Positions 1-8,508 of a DNA stretch of 64,000 nucleotides are shown here, piece by piece. Position numbers and translations under genes: made by a program. This DNA comes from Agathobacter ruminis (GTDB lineage Bacteria; Bacillota; Clostridia; Lachnospirales; Lachnospiraceae). The first letter of the stretch is position 1. Every line of letters starts with the position of its first letter. Location: assembly GCF_002735305.1 (NCBI RefSeq), contig NZ_PDYG01000014.1, forward strand, positions 1-64,000, in the 5' to 3' direction. The notes under the pieces are model-generated. The model was given only the letters and a program-made list of their open reading frames with translations. It made no database searches and was not told the origin of the DNA.

Positions 1-99
1 GACGAAAAGACAGTTTGTCGAAGTGCAAAATCGGTGAAAGTACAACCTCTTGAAGCTTGTACGGCTTTGGAGAATCTAAGCTTCCGCGCCTATCGTGTG

Positions 100-205
100 A
101 GGCATGGCAGAGGGTGGTGGAGCTGGAGGCGGCGAGGAGAAGAACCGGGGCGTGGGAAGGGGCGCGAGGGGAGGCGGTGTGTTGACAAGAGGAGGGGGAG
201 TGGGG
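100..205 (+). other. G-rich tract with a G-quadruplex motif
   Basis: The + strand is strikingly purine- and G-rich here. At 147-171 there are four G-runs (147-150, 154-156, 159-162, 168-171) separated by loops of 3, 2 and 5 bases, which meets the usual G3+N1-7 quadruplex pattern. More G-runs follow at 194-198 and 202-205. Reading frames across it encode only low-complexity Gly/Arg and are not credible protein. The rest of 1-229 shows only a 6-bp inverted repeat (40-45/57-62) and nothing else I can name. Whether a quadruplex forms in the cell is unknown. Confidence 0.5.
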
Positions 206-210
206 ATAAT
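182..210 (+). promoter_or_regulatory. Sigma-A-type promoter before the 84-aa gene
   Basis: The -35 box TTGACA (182-187) is a perfect match and is followed after exactly 17 bases by GATAAT (205-210), five of six matches to the -10 consensus. The predicted transcript would start near 217, immediately before the AGGAGG ribosome binding site of the gene at 230, so the leader would be only about a dozen bases. The spacer is itself G-rich. Seen in sequence; activity is inferred. Confidence 0.45.
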
Positions 211-229
211 AGCTGTAGGAGGAAAAACT

Positions 230-484
230 ATGTCAAATTATGAGAAGATAGAAGATATGATCATTTCTGCAGGACGCACAGCGGTTTCTGCCACAAAGGA
301 AATTGCCGGCGCTGCAAAAAACAAAATCGATGTAAAAACAAAAGAATATGATTTAAAGATGCTTTACGCAGAGCTTGGACGCGCATATTACAACGATCAT
401 AAGAACGATGAACCATACGATTATGATGTGATGCAGACCATCTTAAATGCAGAAGCAGAGCTTAAGAATCTAAAATCAGAATAA
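230..484 (+). CDS. Small conserved-type hypothetical protein (84 aa)
   Basis: An 84-residue soluble acidic/basic protein that I do not recognise by name. The N-terminal half is rich in Ala, Lys and Ile and looks amphipathic-helical; a Tyr/Asp-rich stretch (YYNDHKNDEPYDYD) sits near residues 54-67. There is no signal peptide or membrane segment. The ATG at 230 is chosen because AGGAGG lies 7-8 bases upstream; an in-frame ATG at 104 would add a low-complexity Gly/Arg extension with no ribosome site and is rejected. The helical character is reminiscent of small proteins annotated in Clostridia as zinc-ribbon or stress-type hypotheticals, but no zinc-binding cysteines are present. Confidence 0.7.
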   Translation: MSNYEKIEDMIISAGRTAVSATKEIAGAAKNKIDVKTKEYDLKMLYAELGRAYYNDHKNDEPYDYDVMQTILNAEAELKNLKSE

Positions 485-533
485 GATTTGCGTCAGCGTA
501 GCTGAGATAAAATCAGAGGAAGGGTTTATTCTC

Positions 534-1280
534 TTGAAAAAAAGAAATATTTTAATCACAAATGATGACGGAATCACAAGTGATGGAATTGTACGCCTGG
601 CGCAGGCTGCGACGAAATTCGGAGAAGTATGGGTAGTGGCACCGAAGCATCAGTGTAGCGCAATGTCCCATCGCATCACGTTGCACGAGCCTATGGATTT
701 AGAAAAAGTGGATTTTCCGGTGGAGGGCGTGCACGCCTATGCAACAAGCGGAACACCTGCGGATTGTGTACGATTCGGCCTGCTGAACGTTGTGGAAGGG
801 AAAGCGGATGTGGTATTTTCCGGCATCAATTACGGATACAATTGCGGTTCGGATGTGCAATATTCCGCAACCATCGGCGCAGCTTTAGAAGCTGCAACTG
901 CAGGAACAGCCGCGGTGGCATTTTCGGAAGGCGCATCTGAATTCCATGAGGTTACAGACCAATATCTGGAAAATATGATTGCAGAAACACTCGAAGAAAT
1001 CGAGACAGAATCCTTACAGTATAACGAAATCATCAATATCAATTTTCCATCCTGTCCTATTTCCGAATACAAAGGCATCCTTCGAAATCGTGTGATGGCA
1101 ACGAATGCTTTTTATATTGACAGATACAAGATGGAACCAAACGGAAATGACAAATGGATCCTCACTGTTGATGCGACTTACCACGAGGATGCAGCAAAAG
1201 GCACAGACTTTAGAGCAGTTGTTGATGGGTATATTTCAGTCGGTCGAGTGCAAAACCTTCATACACCGCAAGGGAAATAG
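534..1280 (+). CDS. surE: 5'/3'-nucleotidase SurE
   Basis: SurE is a cytoplasmic metal-dependent phosphatase that removes phosphate from nucleoside monophosphates. The 248-residue protein starts with the family signature ILITNDDGI (metal ligands Asp11 and Asp12), followed by AP...CSAMSHRITL with Ser42 as probable ligand, SGTPADCVRFGL around 72-83, and FSGINYG with Asn99, then the YSATIGAALEA segment. Length is typical. The start codon is TTG at 534, directly after an AGAGGAAGG ribosome site; no ATG fits. It lies 49 bp after the small gene at 230 and 55 bp before msrA. Confidence 0.93.
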   Translation: MKKRNILITNDDGITSDGIVRLAQAATKFGEVWVVAPKHQCSAMSHRITLHEPMDLEKVDFPVEGVHAYATSGTPADCVRFGLLNVVEGKADVVFSGINYGYNCGSDVQYSATIGAALEAATAGTAAVAFSEGASEFHEVTDQYLENMIAETLEEIETESLQYNEIININFPSCPISEYKGILRNRVMATNAFYIDRYKMEPNGNDKWILTVDATYHEDAAKGTDFRAVVDGYISVGRVQNLHTPQGK

Positions 1281-1335
1281 CCAAGCGTGATAAGTAAATA
1301 GATAAAAAAACAAATACGAGGAATTGGAAATAAAA

Positions 1336-1845
1336 ATGGCAGAAAAACATGCATATTTTGCAGGCGGATGCTTTTGGTGCATCACACCTGTATTTAAAAT
1401 TTATGGTGCGACGGAGGTCGTCAGCGGATATTCCGGCGGGGAAGAGGCTGATCCTAAGTATGAGGATGTAAAAGCACAGCGCACAGGACACCGCGAAACC
1501 ATCGCAGTCACCTATGATAGCGAAAAGGTGGATTACGCAAAGCTGGTGGAAATCTATCTGGCGAATGTGGATCCATTTGATGAGGGCGGACAGTACATGG
1601 ACCGGGGCTTTTCCTATACTTTGGCCATCTATTATCAAAACGAGGACGAAAAGGCCATTGCACAAAAGGCAATTGACGCGCTACATCATCCACAGGGAAA
1701 GAAGGCAGCAGTTGCGCTAGAGGCGTTTAAAAACTTCTATCCGGCGGAAGAATATCATCAGGACTATTATTTAAAGAATCCGGAGTCCTTCGAAAATGAA
1801 ATCAGCGAGCGCAGACAGTGGGAACAAACCCATTCACAAAAATAG
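1336..1845 (+). CDS. msrA: Peptide methionine (S)-S-oxide reductase MsrA
   Basis: MsrA reduces methionine-S-sulfoxide in proteins and free methionine using thioredoxin, repairing oxidative damage in the cytoplasm. The 169-residue product has the catalytic motif GGCFWC (nucleophile Cys12), GYSGG near residue 34, and the conserved EEYHQDYY close to the C-terminus. It is a stand-alone MsrA with no MsrB domain. The ATG at 1336 is preferred, with a GGAAA six bases upstream; a TTG at 1324 would abut the GAGGA sequence too closely. Downstream is a long hairpin and the glpK leader, so this probably ends a transcription unit, although no clear terminator is visible. Confidence 0.93.
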   Translation: MAEKHAYFAGGCFWCITPVFKIYGATEVVSGYSGGEEADPKYEDVKAQRTGHRETIAVTYDSEKVDYAKLVEIYLANVDPFDEGGQYMDRGFSYTLAIYYQNEDEKAIAQKAIDALHHPQGKKAAVALEAFKNFYPAEEYHQDYYLKNPESFENEISERRQWEQTHSQK

Positions 1846-1868
1846 TGCATAATAATTTTTAAAAATTT

Positions 1869-1918
1869 TTGACGATTATGTAGAAAAATCTTTTCGAGGT
1901 TTTCTATATAATCGTCAA
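1869..1918. repeat. Long inverted repeat between msrA and glpK
   Basis: Two 19-base arms (1869-1887 and 1900-1918) are complementary at 18 positions with one G·T pair, enclosing a 12-base loop. It is A+T-rich and not followed by a T-run on either strand, so a simple intrinsic terminator does not explain it. A TATAAT hexamer (1923-1928) follows directly, so the arm could overlap the -35 region of the glpK promoter and act as an operator. Confidence 0.6.
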
Positions 1919-1985
1919 GTGCTATAATTGAATGCAGATAAGAAATTAAATAAAGGCGTGAGAAGAGAGTGGAGATGATGGAGAT

Positions 1986-4280
<2,295 letters not shown>

Positions 4281-4290
4281 GAGGAATCAC

Positions 4291-4695
4291 ATGAACGTAA
4301 CAAATTGTAGAGGTTGTGGCAGATTGTTTAATCAGTTGAGCAATGAGAAGCTTTGCCCGGCTTGCGTAAAGGAACTTGAGGACAAATTCCAGGAAGTAAA
4401 GGAATACCTCAATGAGCATCCAAACGCATCTATGAATGAAGTATCCAAGGAAAATGATGTCAGCACAAAGCAGATTAAGCAGTGGGTACGCGAAGAGCGT
4501 CTCGTATTTGCAGAAGGATCTCTTGATGGAATCGAGTGCGAGAAGTGCGGTAAGCTCATCAAGACCGGAAGATACTGCGACGAGTGTAAGGCAAATCTTA
4601 CCAATACACTCATGAGCGCAATTGACAAGCCAAAGGTAGAAGCTCCAAAGAAGAAGGAGCGCACCAAAGAGCGTATGCGTTTCCTTGACAACTAA
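4291..4695 (+). CDS. yvyF: YvyF-like flagellar operon protein
   Basis: A 134-residue cytoplasmic protein of the type found next to flgM in flagellar operons of Bacillus and Clostridia. It has an N-terminal zinc-ribbon pair (Cys6/9 and Cys22/25), a central helix-turn-helix-like stretch (about 45-72, NEVSKENDVSTKQIKQWV) and a second pair (Cys83/86 and Cys96/99), ending in a Lys-rich tail. The family is thought to act as a flagellar regulator; its exact target is uncertain. It starts 10 bp after comF behind GGGAGCGTAGGAGG and is followed by an intrinsic terminator, so the usual flgM partner is missing here. Confidence 0.8.
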   Translation: MNVTNCRGCGRLFNQLSNEKLCPACVKELEDKFQEVKEYLNEHPNASMNEVSKENDVSTKQIKQWVREERLVFAEGSLDGIECEKCGKLIKTGRYCDECKANLTNTLMSAIDKPKVEAPKKKERTKERMRFLDN

Positions 4696-4708
4696 ATCGC
4701 AATCCGAT

Positions 4709-4736
4709 AGACCTATGTATTACATAGGTCTTTTTT
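4709..4736 (+). terminator. Intrinsic terminator after the yvyF-like gene
   Basis: A perfect 10-bp stem (4709-4718 with 4722-4731) with a 3-base loop is followed by six T residues (4731-4736). It ends the comF–yvyF unit. Confidence 0.9.
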
Positions 4737-4845
4737 CATCCTTAAAAAAACGGAAATTGTATGTCTGATGACGAAAAAACAGCCGAATTGTCAAAAAAGA
4801 GTGAAGAATTGTTAAGTTTTGATTGAAAAATTTTGCGCAAGGGTA

Positions 4846-4873
4846 TAAAGTGAAGGTAAGGAAAGACCGATAA
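4846..4873 (+). promoter_or_regulatory. Sigma-D (sigma-28) flagellar-type promoter
   Basis: TAAA at 4846-4849 and ACCGATAA at 4866-4873 are separated by 16 bases. The flagellar sigma factor consensus is TAAA-N14-16-GCCGATAA/T, so seven of eight -10 positions match. The site lies 60 bp before the next gene and just after the terminator of a flagellar-operon gene, which makes control by the flagellar sigma factor likely. Not tested. Confidence 0.65.
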
Positions 4874-4934
4874 AAGGTATATAAGAGTAACTTTGTCACG
4901 GAAGACACTTTTTTAACCCAAGGAGGGCGCAGTT

Positions 4935-5612
4935 ATGAATCTTAATTCGATTAATGCCTTTACGAGTTCGGTTGCTGCCGCAAGTGGAGCGAAGACAGAG
5001 CAGACATCGAAAGCGCAAAGCGAAAAGGAAAAACAGGTTGTAATCGGCAAATCCGATTTTTCTGTAGAAGCTGCCACCTATACGCCGTCAAAGGAAGGAC
5101 TTGAAAAGCAGGATGCTCATATGGTTGACAAACCTGCAACAGACCGCAGTGCGATTGTACAGCAACTCCAGGCGGATGCAGAGGCACAGAAGAACAGCCT
5201 GATCAACATGGTGCGTGAAGCACTCGGCAAACAGTCCAGCACCTACAGCCTCTCAATCGGAGATGAGGATGGTATCTGGAAATTCCTTGCGAAGGGCGAT
5301 TTTACCGTAACCGAAGCCGCAAAGAAGGAAGCACAGGAAGCAATTTCCGAGGACGGATACTGGGGCGTAGAGCAGACCGCACAAAGAATCTTTGATTTTG
5401 CACAGACATTGTCAGGTGGCAATGTAGAAAAGGCAGATACACTGCTGAACGCATTCAAAGAGGGCTTCTCACAGGCAACCAAAATCTGGGGAAGTGAGTT
5501 GCCGGATATCAGCCAGCGAACTTATGAAGCGGTTGAGAAAAAATTCGAAGAGTGGAAGAAATCCATGAACAGCACAGAAACAGATCCGACCATGGAGGCG
5601 GTACAGGCTTAG
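4935..5612 (+). CDS. Uncharacterised protein, probably of the flagellar regulon
   Basis: 225 residues, no signal peptide and no membrane segment. The first 60 residues are Ser/Ala/Thr/Lys-rich and probably disordered; the rest is predicted helical, with SLSIGDEDGIWKFLAKGDF near 100 and SGGNVEKADTLLNAFKEGF near 160. I do not recognise the family with certainty; the C-terminal part is vaguely like DUF5610-type proteins found with bacterial flagellar genes. A good ribosome site (AAGGAGGG) precedes ATG 4935. It stands alone between a sigma-D-like promoter and a strong terminator, next to a yvyF-like gene, which suggests a role in motility or chemotaxis. The function itself is unknown. Confidence 0.8.
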   Translation: MNLNSINAFTSSVAAASGAKTEQTSKAQSEKEKQVVIGKSDFSVEAATYTPSKEGLEKQDAHMVDKPATDRSAIVQQLQADAEAQKNSLINMVREALGKQSSTYSLSIGDEDGIWKFLAKGDFTVTEAAKKEAQEAISEDGYWGVEQTAQRIFDFAQTLSGGNVEKADTLLNAFKEGFSQATKIWGSELPDISQRTYEAVEKKFEEWKKSMNSTETDPTMEAVQA

Positions 5613-5648
5613 GCACAATGGTCGGAAATCAAACAGCAAAGTGTAAAG

Positions 5649-5680
5649 AAGAGATTGCAGAAACTGCGATCTCTTTTTTT
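5649..5680 (+). terminator. Intrinsic terminator
   Basis: A 12-bp stem (5649-5660 with 5664-5675, one G·T pair) with an AAA loop runs into a T7 tract ending at 5680. It closes the monocistronic unit of the gene at 4935. Confidence 0.9.
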
Positions 5681-5754
5681 GTGCGTGAAAACGGTGGAAT
5701 TGTATCTGAAAAAATACAAAAAGGTTTACTATTCGGGCAGAATCTGATAAGATA

Positions 5755-5781
5755 CACTTTGTATAAATTGTATACAAAGTG
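5755..5781. promoter_or_regulatory. 27-bp perfect palindrome upstream of ispE, candidate operator
   Basis: Arms CACTTTGTATA (5755-5765) and TATACAAAGTG (5771-5781) are perfect complements around a 5-base centre. It lies directly after a possible weak promoter (TTTACT 5725-5730, 17 bases, TAAGAT 5748-5753) and upstream of the stronger one at 5798-5826. TNGTATACNA-like cores are common operators of GntR/FCD regulators, and such a regulator is encoded two genes on, so autoregulation is plausible but inferred. Confidence 0.5.
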
Positions 5782-5797
5782 CAAACATGAAAAAATC

Positions 5798-5826
5798 TGT
5801 ACAAATTAGTTGGTACTAACTATAAT
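5798..5826 (+). promoter_or_regulatory. Promoter of ispE
   Basis: TGTACA (5798-5803), a 17-base spacer and a perfect TATAAT (5821-5826). An imperfect 5-bp inverted repeat (TAGTT/AACTA) lies in the spacer. The ispE ATG is 18 bases beyond the -10 box, giving a short leader. Confidence 0.55.
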
Positions 5827-5844
5827 AGACAGGGGATATATAAC

Positions 5845-6711
5845 ATGGAACAGATATCACTAAAGGCGCTTGCAAAGATCAACCTTGGTCTGGATGTGTT
5901 GCGCAGGCGTGAGGATGGATACCATGAAGTATCTATGATTATGCAGACAATCGATCTGTATGATGATCTGACAATGGAAAAGACAGACGAGCCGGAGATT
6001 ACCATTCGTACGAACTGGAATTTTGTGCCGGTGAATCAGGATAATCTGGTATATCGTGCGATTGCGATGTTGCGTGAGGAATTTCAAATCAAAGAAGGTG
6101 TGCGCGTGAGCCTGCAAAAAAGAATTCCGGTGGCAGCCGGTCTGGCAGGCGGTAGCAGTGACTGCGCAGCTGCATTGTATGGCATGAATCGTTTGTTTCA
6201 ATTGCATTTGAGCAAAGAGGAACTGATGGAGCGCGGAGCGCGTCTTGGAGCGGATGTACCATATTGCATTTTGCGCGGTACGGCTCTGGCGGAAGGCATC
6301 GGGGAGAAACTGACGGTGCTTGATCCGATGGTGGAGTGCTCTGTTGTGATTGCAAAGCCACCTATTTCGGTATCCACCAAATGGGTATATGAGCATTTAA
6401 AACTGGATGCGGATATGAAGCATCCGGATATCAAAAAGCAGGTGGAGGACATTCGCCGCGGCGACCTCGAAGCCATCTGCGCAGATATGGGAAATGTCCT
6501 GCAGGATGTGACGATTCCGGAATATCCGGTCATCGGCACCATCAAAGACAAAATGATGGAATACGGAGCTGTCGGAAGCATGATGAGCGGAAGCGGACCG
6601 ACCGTCTTTGGCATATTTACAAATGCGGGACAGGCGCGCAAGGCGAAAGCTGCCATCAAGGCGGCCGGACTTGCAAAGGCCGTATATGTAACAAAGATTT
6701 TTAACAACTGA
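5845..6711 (+). CDS. ispE: 4-diphosphocytidyl-2-C-methyl-D-erythritol kinase
   Basis: IspE catalyses the ATP-dependent phosphorylation step of the methylerythritol phosphate route to isoprenoid precursors. The 288-residue GHMP kinase has catalytic Lys11 in ALAKINLGL, the glycine-rich ATP loop PVAAGLAGGSSDCAAAL (95-111), Asp137 in GADVPYC, and the C-terminal MMSGSGPTVFG motif. Length is normal. Its presence shows that the organism uses the MEP pathway. It is the first gene of a probable operon with the GntR regulator (17 bp downstream) and the DUF1934 gene. Confidence 0.96.
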   Translation: MEQISLKALAKINLGLDVLRRREDGYHEVSMIMQTIDLYDDLTMEKTDEPEITIRTNWNFVPVNQDNLVYRAIAMLREEFQIKEGVRVSLQKRIPVAAGLAGGSSDCAAALYGMNRLFQLHLSKEELMERGARLGADVPYCILRGTALAEGIGEKLTVLDPMVECSVVIAKPPISVSTKWVYEHLKLDADMKHPDIKKQVEDIRRGDLEAICADMGNVLQDVTIPEYPVIGTIKDKMMEYGAVGSMMSGSGPTVFGIFTNAGQARKAKAAIKAAGLAKAVYVTKIFNN

Positions 6712-6728
6712 CAGAAACGGAGAACGAA

Positions 6729-7406
6729 ATGACAGACGATTTGAAATTAAATATGGATGCCTATCTCCCGCTGCGGGATGTAGTCTTTCATACATTGAGG
6801 GAAGCAATTTTAAAAGAAGATCTCAAGCCGGGGGAGCGTTTGATGGAGCAGCAGCTCGCATTGAAACTCGGTGTCAGCCGAACCCCGATTCGCGAAGCAA
6901 TCCGTATGCTTGAGCAGGAAGGTCTCGCGATTACGGTACCGCGCAAAGGCGCGGAAGTGGCGCATATGACCTTAAAAGACATGGAAGATGTCCTGCAGAT
7001 CCGCGAAGCACTTGAGGACCTGGCGGTGCGCATCGCATGTCAGAAAATCAATGATGAGCAGATTCAAAAACTGCGAGACAGTGCGATTAAGTTCGAGAAG
7101 CTTGCCGCGAGCGGAGATGTGAAGCGGCTTGCGGAATGTGATGTGGAATTCCATGATGTGGTTTATGAAGCTGCCGACAATCCGAAACTGATGGCGCTGC
7201 TCAACAATTTGCGCGAGCAGCTCTACCGTTATCGTGTGGAATATCTCAAGAATCCGGAAGTCTATCCGGTACTGATCAAAGAGCATGAAGAAATCGTGCA
7301 GGCGCTTGCTGAGCATAATGTGGAGATGGCGACCGGATATATTCATGTCCATGTGGCCAACCAGGAAGTTGCGGTAAAAGAGATTATTGAGCGCCAGAAT
7401 CAATAA
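6729..7406 (+). CDS. GntR-family transcriptional regulator (FCD subfamily)
   Basis: A 225-residue DNA-binding regulator. The N-terminal winged helix-turn-helix occupies about residues 14-75 (PGERLMEQQLALKLGVSRTP then REAIRMLEQEGL), followed by an all-helical FCD ligand-binding domain from about 85 to 220 with the Asp/His metal-ligand pattern (ECDVEFHDVV, EHEEI, HVHVANQ). FCD regulators usually sense carboxylic acids and repress nearby genes. Here the neighbours are ispE and a DUF1934 gene, with no obvious catabolic target, so the palindrome at 5755-5781 is the best candidate site. The ligand is unknown. Confidence 0.9.
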   Translation: MTDDLKLNMDAYLPLRDVVFHTLREAILKEDLKPGERLMEQQLALKLGVSRTPIREAIRMLEQEGLAITVPRKGAEVAHMTLKDMEDVLQIREALEDLAVRIACQKINDEQIQKLRDSAIKFEKLAASGDVKRLAECDVEFHDVVYEAADNPKLMALLNNLREQLYRYRVEYLKNPEVYPVLIKEHEEIVQALAEHNVEMATGYIHVHVANQEVAVKEIIERQNQ

Positions 7407-7429
7407 CAAAAGGAATAAGTGAGCAACAA

Positions 7430-7873
7430 ATGACAAATGATATTTTATTAAAAATCAGTGGTCTTCAGATGGCGGGCAACGATTCCGACACGATCGAGAC
7501 CATTTCTCCTGCGACCTATTACGAGCGCAACGGGAAGCATTATTTCCTTTATGACGAGGTGACGGAAGGGTTTGATGAGACCACCAAAAACCGCATCAAA
7601 ATCAAGGAAGGATATATGGAATTGTTCAAAAACGGAGTCACTTCCGTACATATGGTTTTTGAGCAGGGCAAAAAGAATGCGACCTATTATTACACACCGT
7701 TCGGCAGTCTGCTGATCGGGATTGACGCAACGCGTGTGGCAGTCAAAGAGGAGGCAAACAGAATTACGGCAGAGATTGATTATGCACTTGAAATCAACAA
7801 TGAATTTGTGGCGGACTGTCATATTGCAATTGAAGCGACGGATGACAAGAAAGTAGATTTGTCTAGGCCTTAA
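7430..7873 (+). CDS. DUF1934 domain protein (YwiB-like)
   Basis: A 147-residue cytoplasmic protein matching the DUF1934 pattern: an N-terminal LLKISGLQ start, ETISPATYYERNGKHYFLYDE around 24-44, and a beta-rich lipocalin/avidin-like remainder with TPFGSLLIGIDA near 87. The family is widespread in Firmicutes and has no established function. The ATG at 7430 follows AAAGGAATAAGTGAGC, a modest ribosome site. It is co-directional with the GntR gene (23 bp gap). The hairpin and promoter-like sequence after it suggest that the next gene is separately expressed. Confidence 0.85.
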   Translation: MTNDILLKISGLQMAGNDSDTIETISPATYYERNGKHYFLYDEVTEGFDETTKNRIKIKEGYMELFKNGVTSVHMVFEQGKKNATYYYTPFGSLLIGIDATRVAVKEEANRITAEIDYALEINNEFVADCHIAIEATDDKKVDLSRP

Positions 7874-7879
7874 TTTACA

Positions 7880-7918
7880 TTGCATTTTGGAATATATTTT
7901 GATAGAATATTTTCTATC
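7880..7918 (+). promoter_or_regulatory. Possible promoter overlapped by a perfect hairpin
   Basis: TTGCAT (7880-7885), 17 bases, then TAGAAT (7903-7908). The -10 box lies inside an inverted repeat GATAGAA-TATT-TTCTATC (7901-7918). It could be an operator over the start site of the gene at 7941, or a weak terminator of the previous unit; there is no T-run, which favours the former. Confidence 0.35.
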
Positions 7919-7940
7919 GTGAGTGAAGGAGGACATGGCC

Positions 7941-8441
7941 ATGAAACCATGGATGATCATAATGCTCATCGTAATCATTGTTTTGATTGCTGTAGTAGTA
8001 GCATTATATTTCTGGGGAAAGAGATTAGAGAAGAGACAGGCAGAGCAAAAAGAACAGCTCGATGCAGCAGCACAGCAGGTAACCATGCTGATTATTGACA
8101 AAAAGAAACTGCGTCTGAAAGATGCGGGACTTCCGCCAATTGTGATGCAGAATGCCAACTGGGTGATGAAGCGTTCGAAGCTTCCAATCGTAAAAGCAAA
8201 GGTTGGTCCGAACATGATGTCTTTGATTGCCGACCAGGCAATTTATGATATGATTCCGGTGCGCAAGGAAGTAAAAGCAACTGTGAGCGGACTTTATATC
8301 ACTGCGGTTAAGGGTGTCCGCGGTGCCATCGAGAAACCACAGGGCAAGAAAAGCTTCCGCCAGAAGCTCAGTGAGAAATACAAAAAGATGAGCGAGCAGG
8401 CTGCAGCGGAAAAGAAAACTTCAAGCAAAAAAAAGAAATAA
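7941..8441 (+). CDS. Small single-pass membrane protein, unknown function
   Basis: 166 residues: a hydrophobic helix at about 5-27 (MIIMLIVIIVLIAVVVALYF), then a charged region likely to be coiled (GKRLEKRQAEQKEQLDAAAQQ), a conserved-looking core (about 50-120), and a Lys-rich tail ending in SSKKKK. The charge pattern suggests that the bulk is cytoplasmic. The ATG at 7941 is chosen because AAGGAGGA ends eight bases upstream; ATG 7935 or GTG 7923 are too close. A terminator follows. I do not recognise the family; lysine-rich small membrane proteins next to secretion chaperones are common in Lachnospiraceae. Confidence 0.8.
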   Translation: MKPWMIIMLIVIIVLIAVVVALYFWGKRLEKRQAEQKEQLDAAAQQVTMLIIDKKKLRLKDAGLPPIVMQNANWVMKRSKLPIVKAKVGPNMMSLIADQAIYDMIPVRKEVKATVSGLYITAVKGVRGAIEKPQGKKSFRQKLSEKYKKMSEQAAAEKKTSSKKKK

Positions 8442-8458
8442 ATATATTGGGAATCGGC

Positions 8459-8485
8459 AAAAGGCGCGGCTAACCGGGCCTTTTT
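8459..8485 (+). terminator. Intrinsic terminator
   Basis: AAAAGGCGCGG (8459-8469) pairs with CCGGGCCTTTT with one mismatch around a CTAA loop, ending in T5 (8481-8485). Confidence 0.8.
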
Positions 8486-8508
8486 GTCATAAGTGAAAGG
8501 AAGTATTG

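Noticed and set aside
2-37. Possible last 11 residues of an upstream gene ending at TGA 35-37
   Set aside because: Too short to judge; no motif or terminator supports it.
34-243. Open frame rich in Gly, Arg and Trp over the G-rich start of the window
   Set aside because: Low-complexity product, no ribosome site, and it overlaps the well-supported gene start at 230. It arises from the base composition.
1869-1918. Intrinsic terminator of msrA
   Set aside because: The stem is long and A+T-rich and has no T-run on either strand; it is recorded as an inverted repeat instead.
7448-8215. 255-codon open frame on the minus strand
   Set aside because: It lies opposite two well-supported genes; its product reads as a shadow of them, and no start site or partner supports it.
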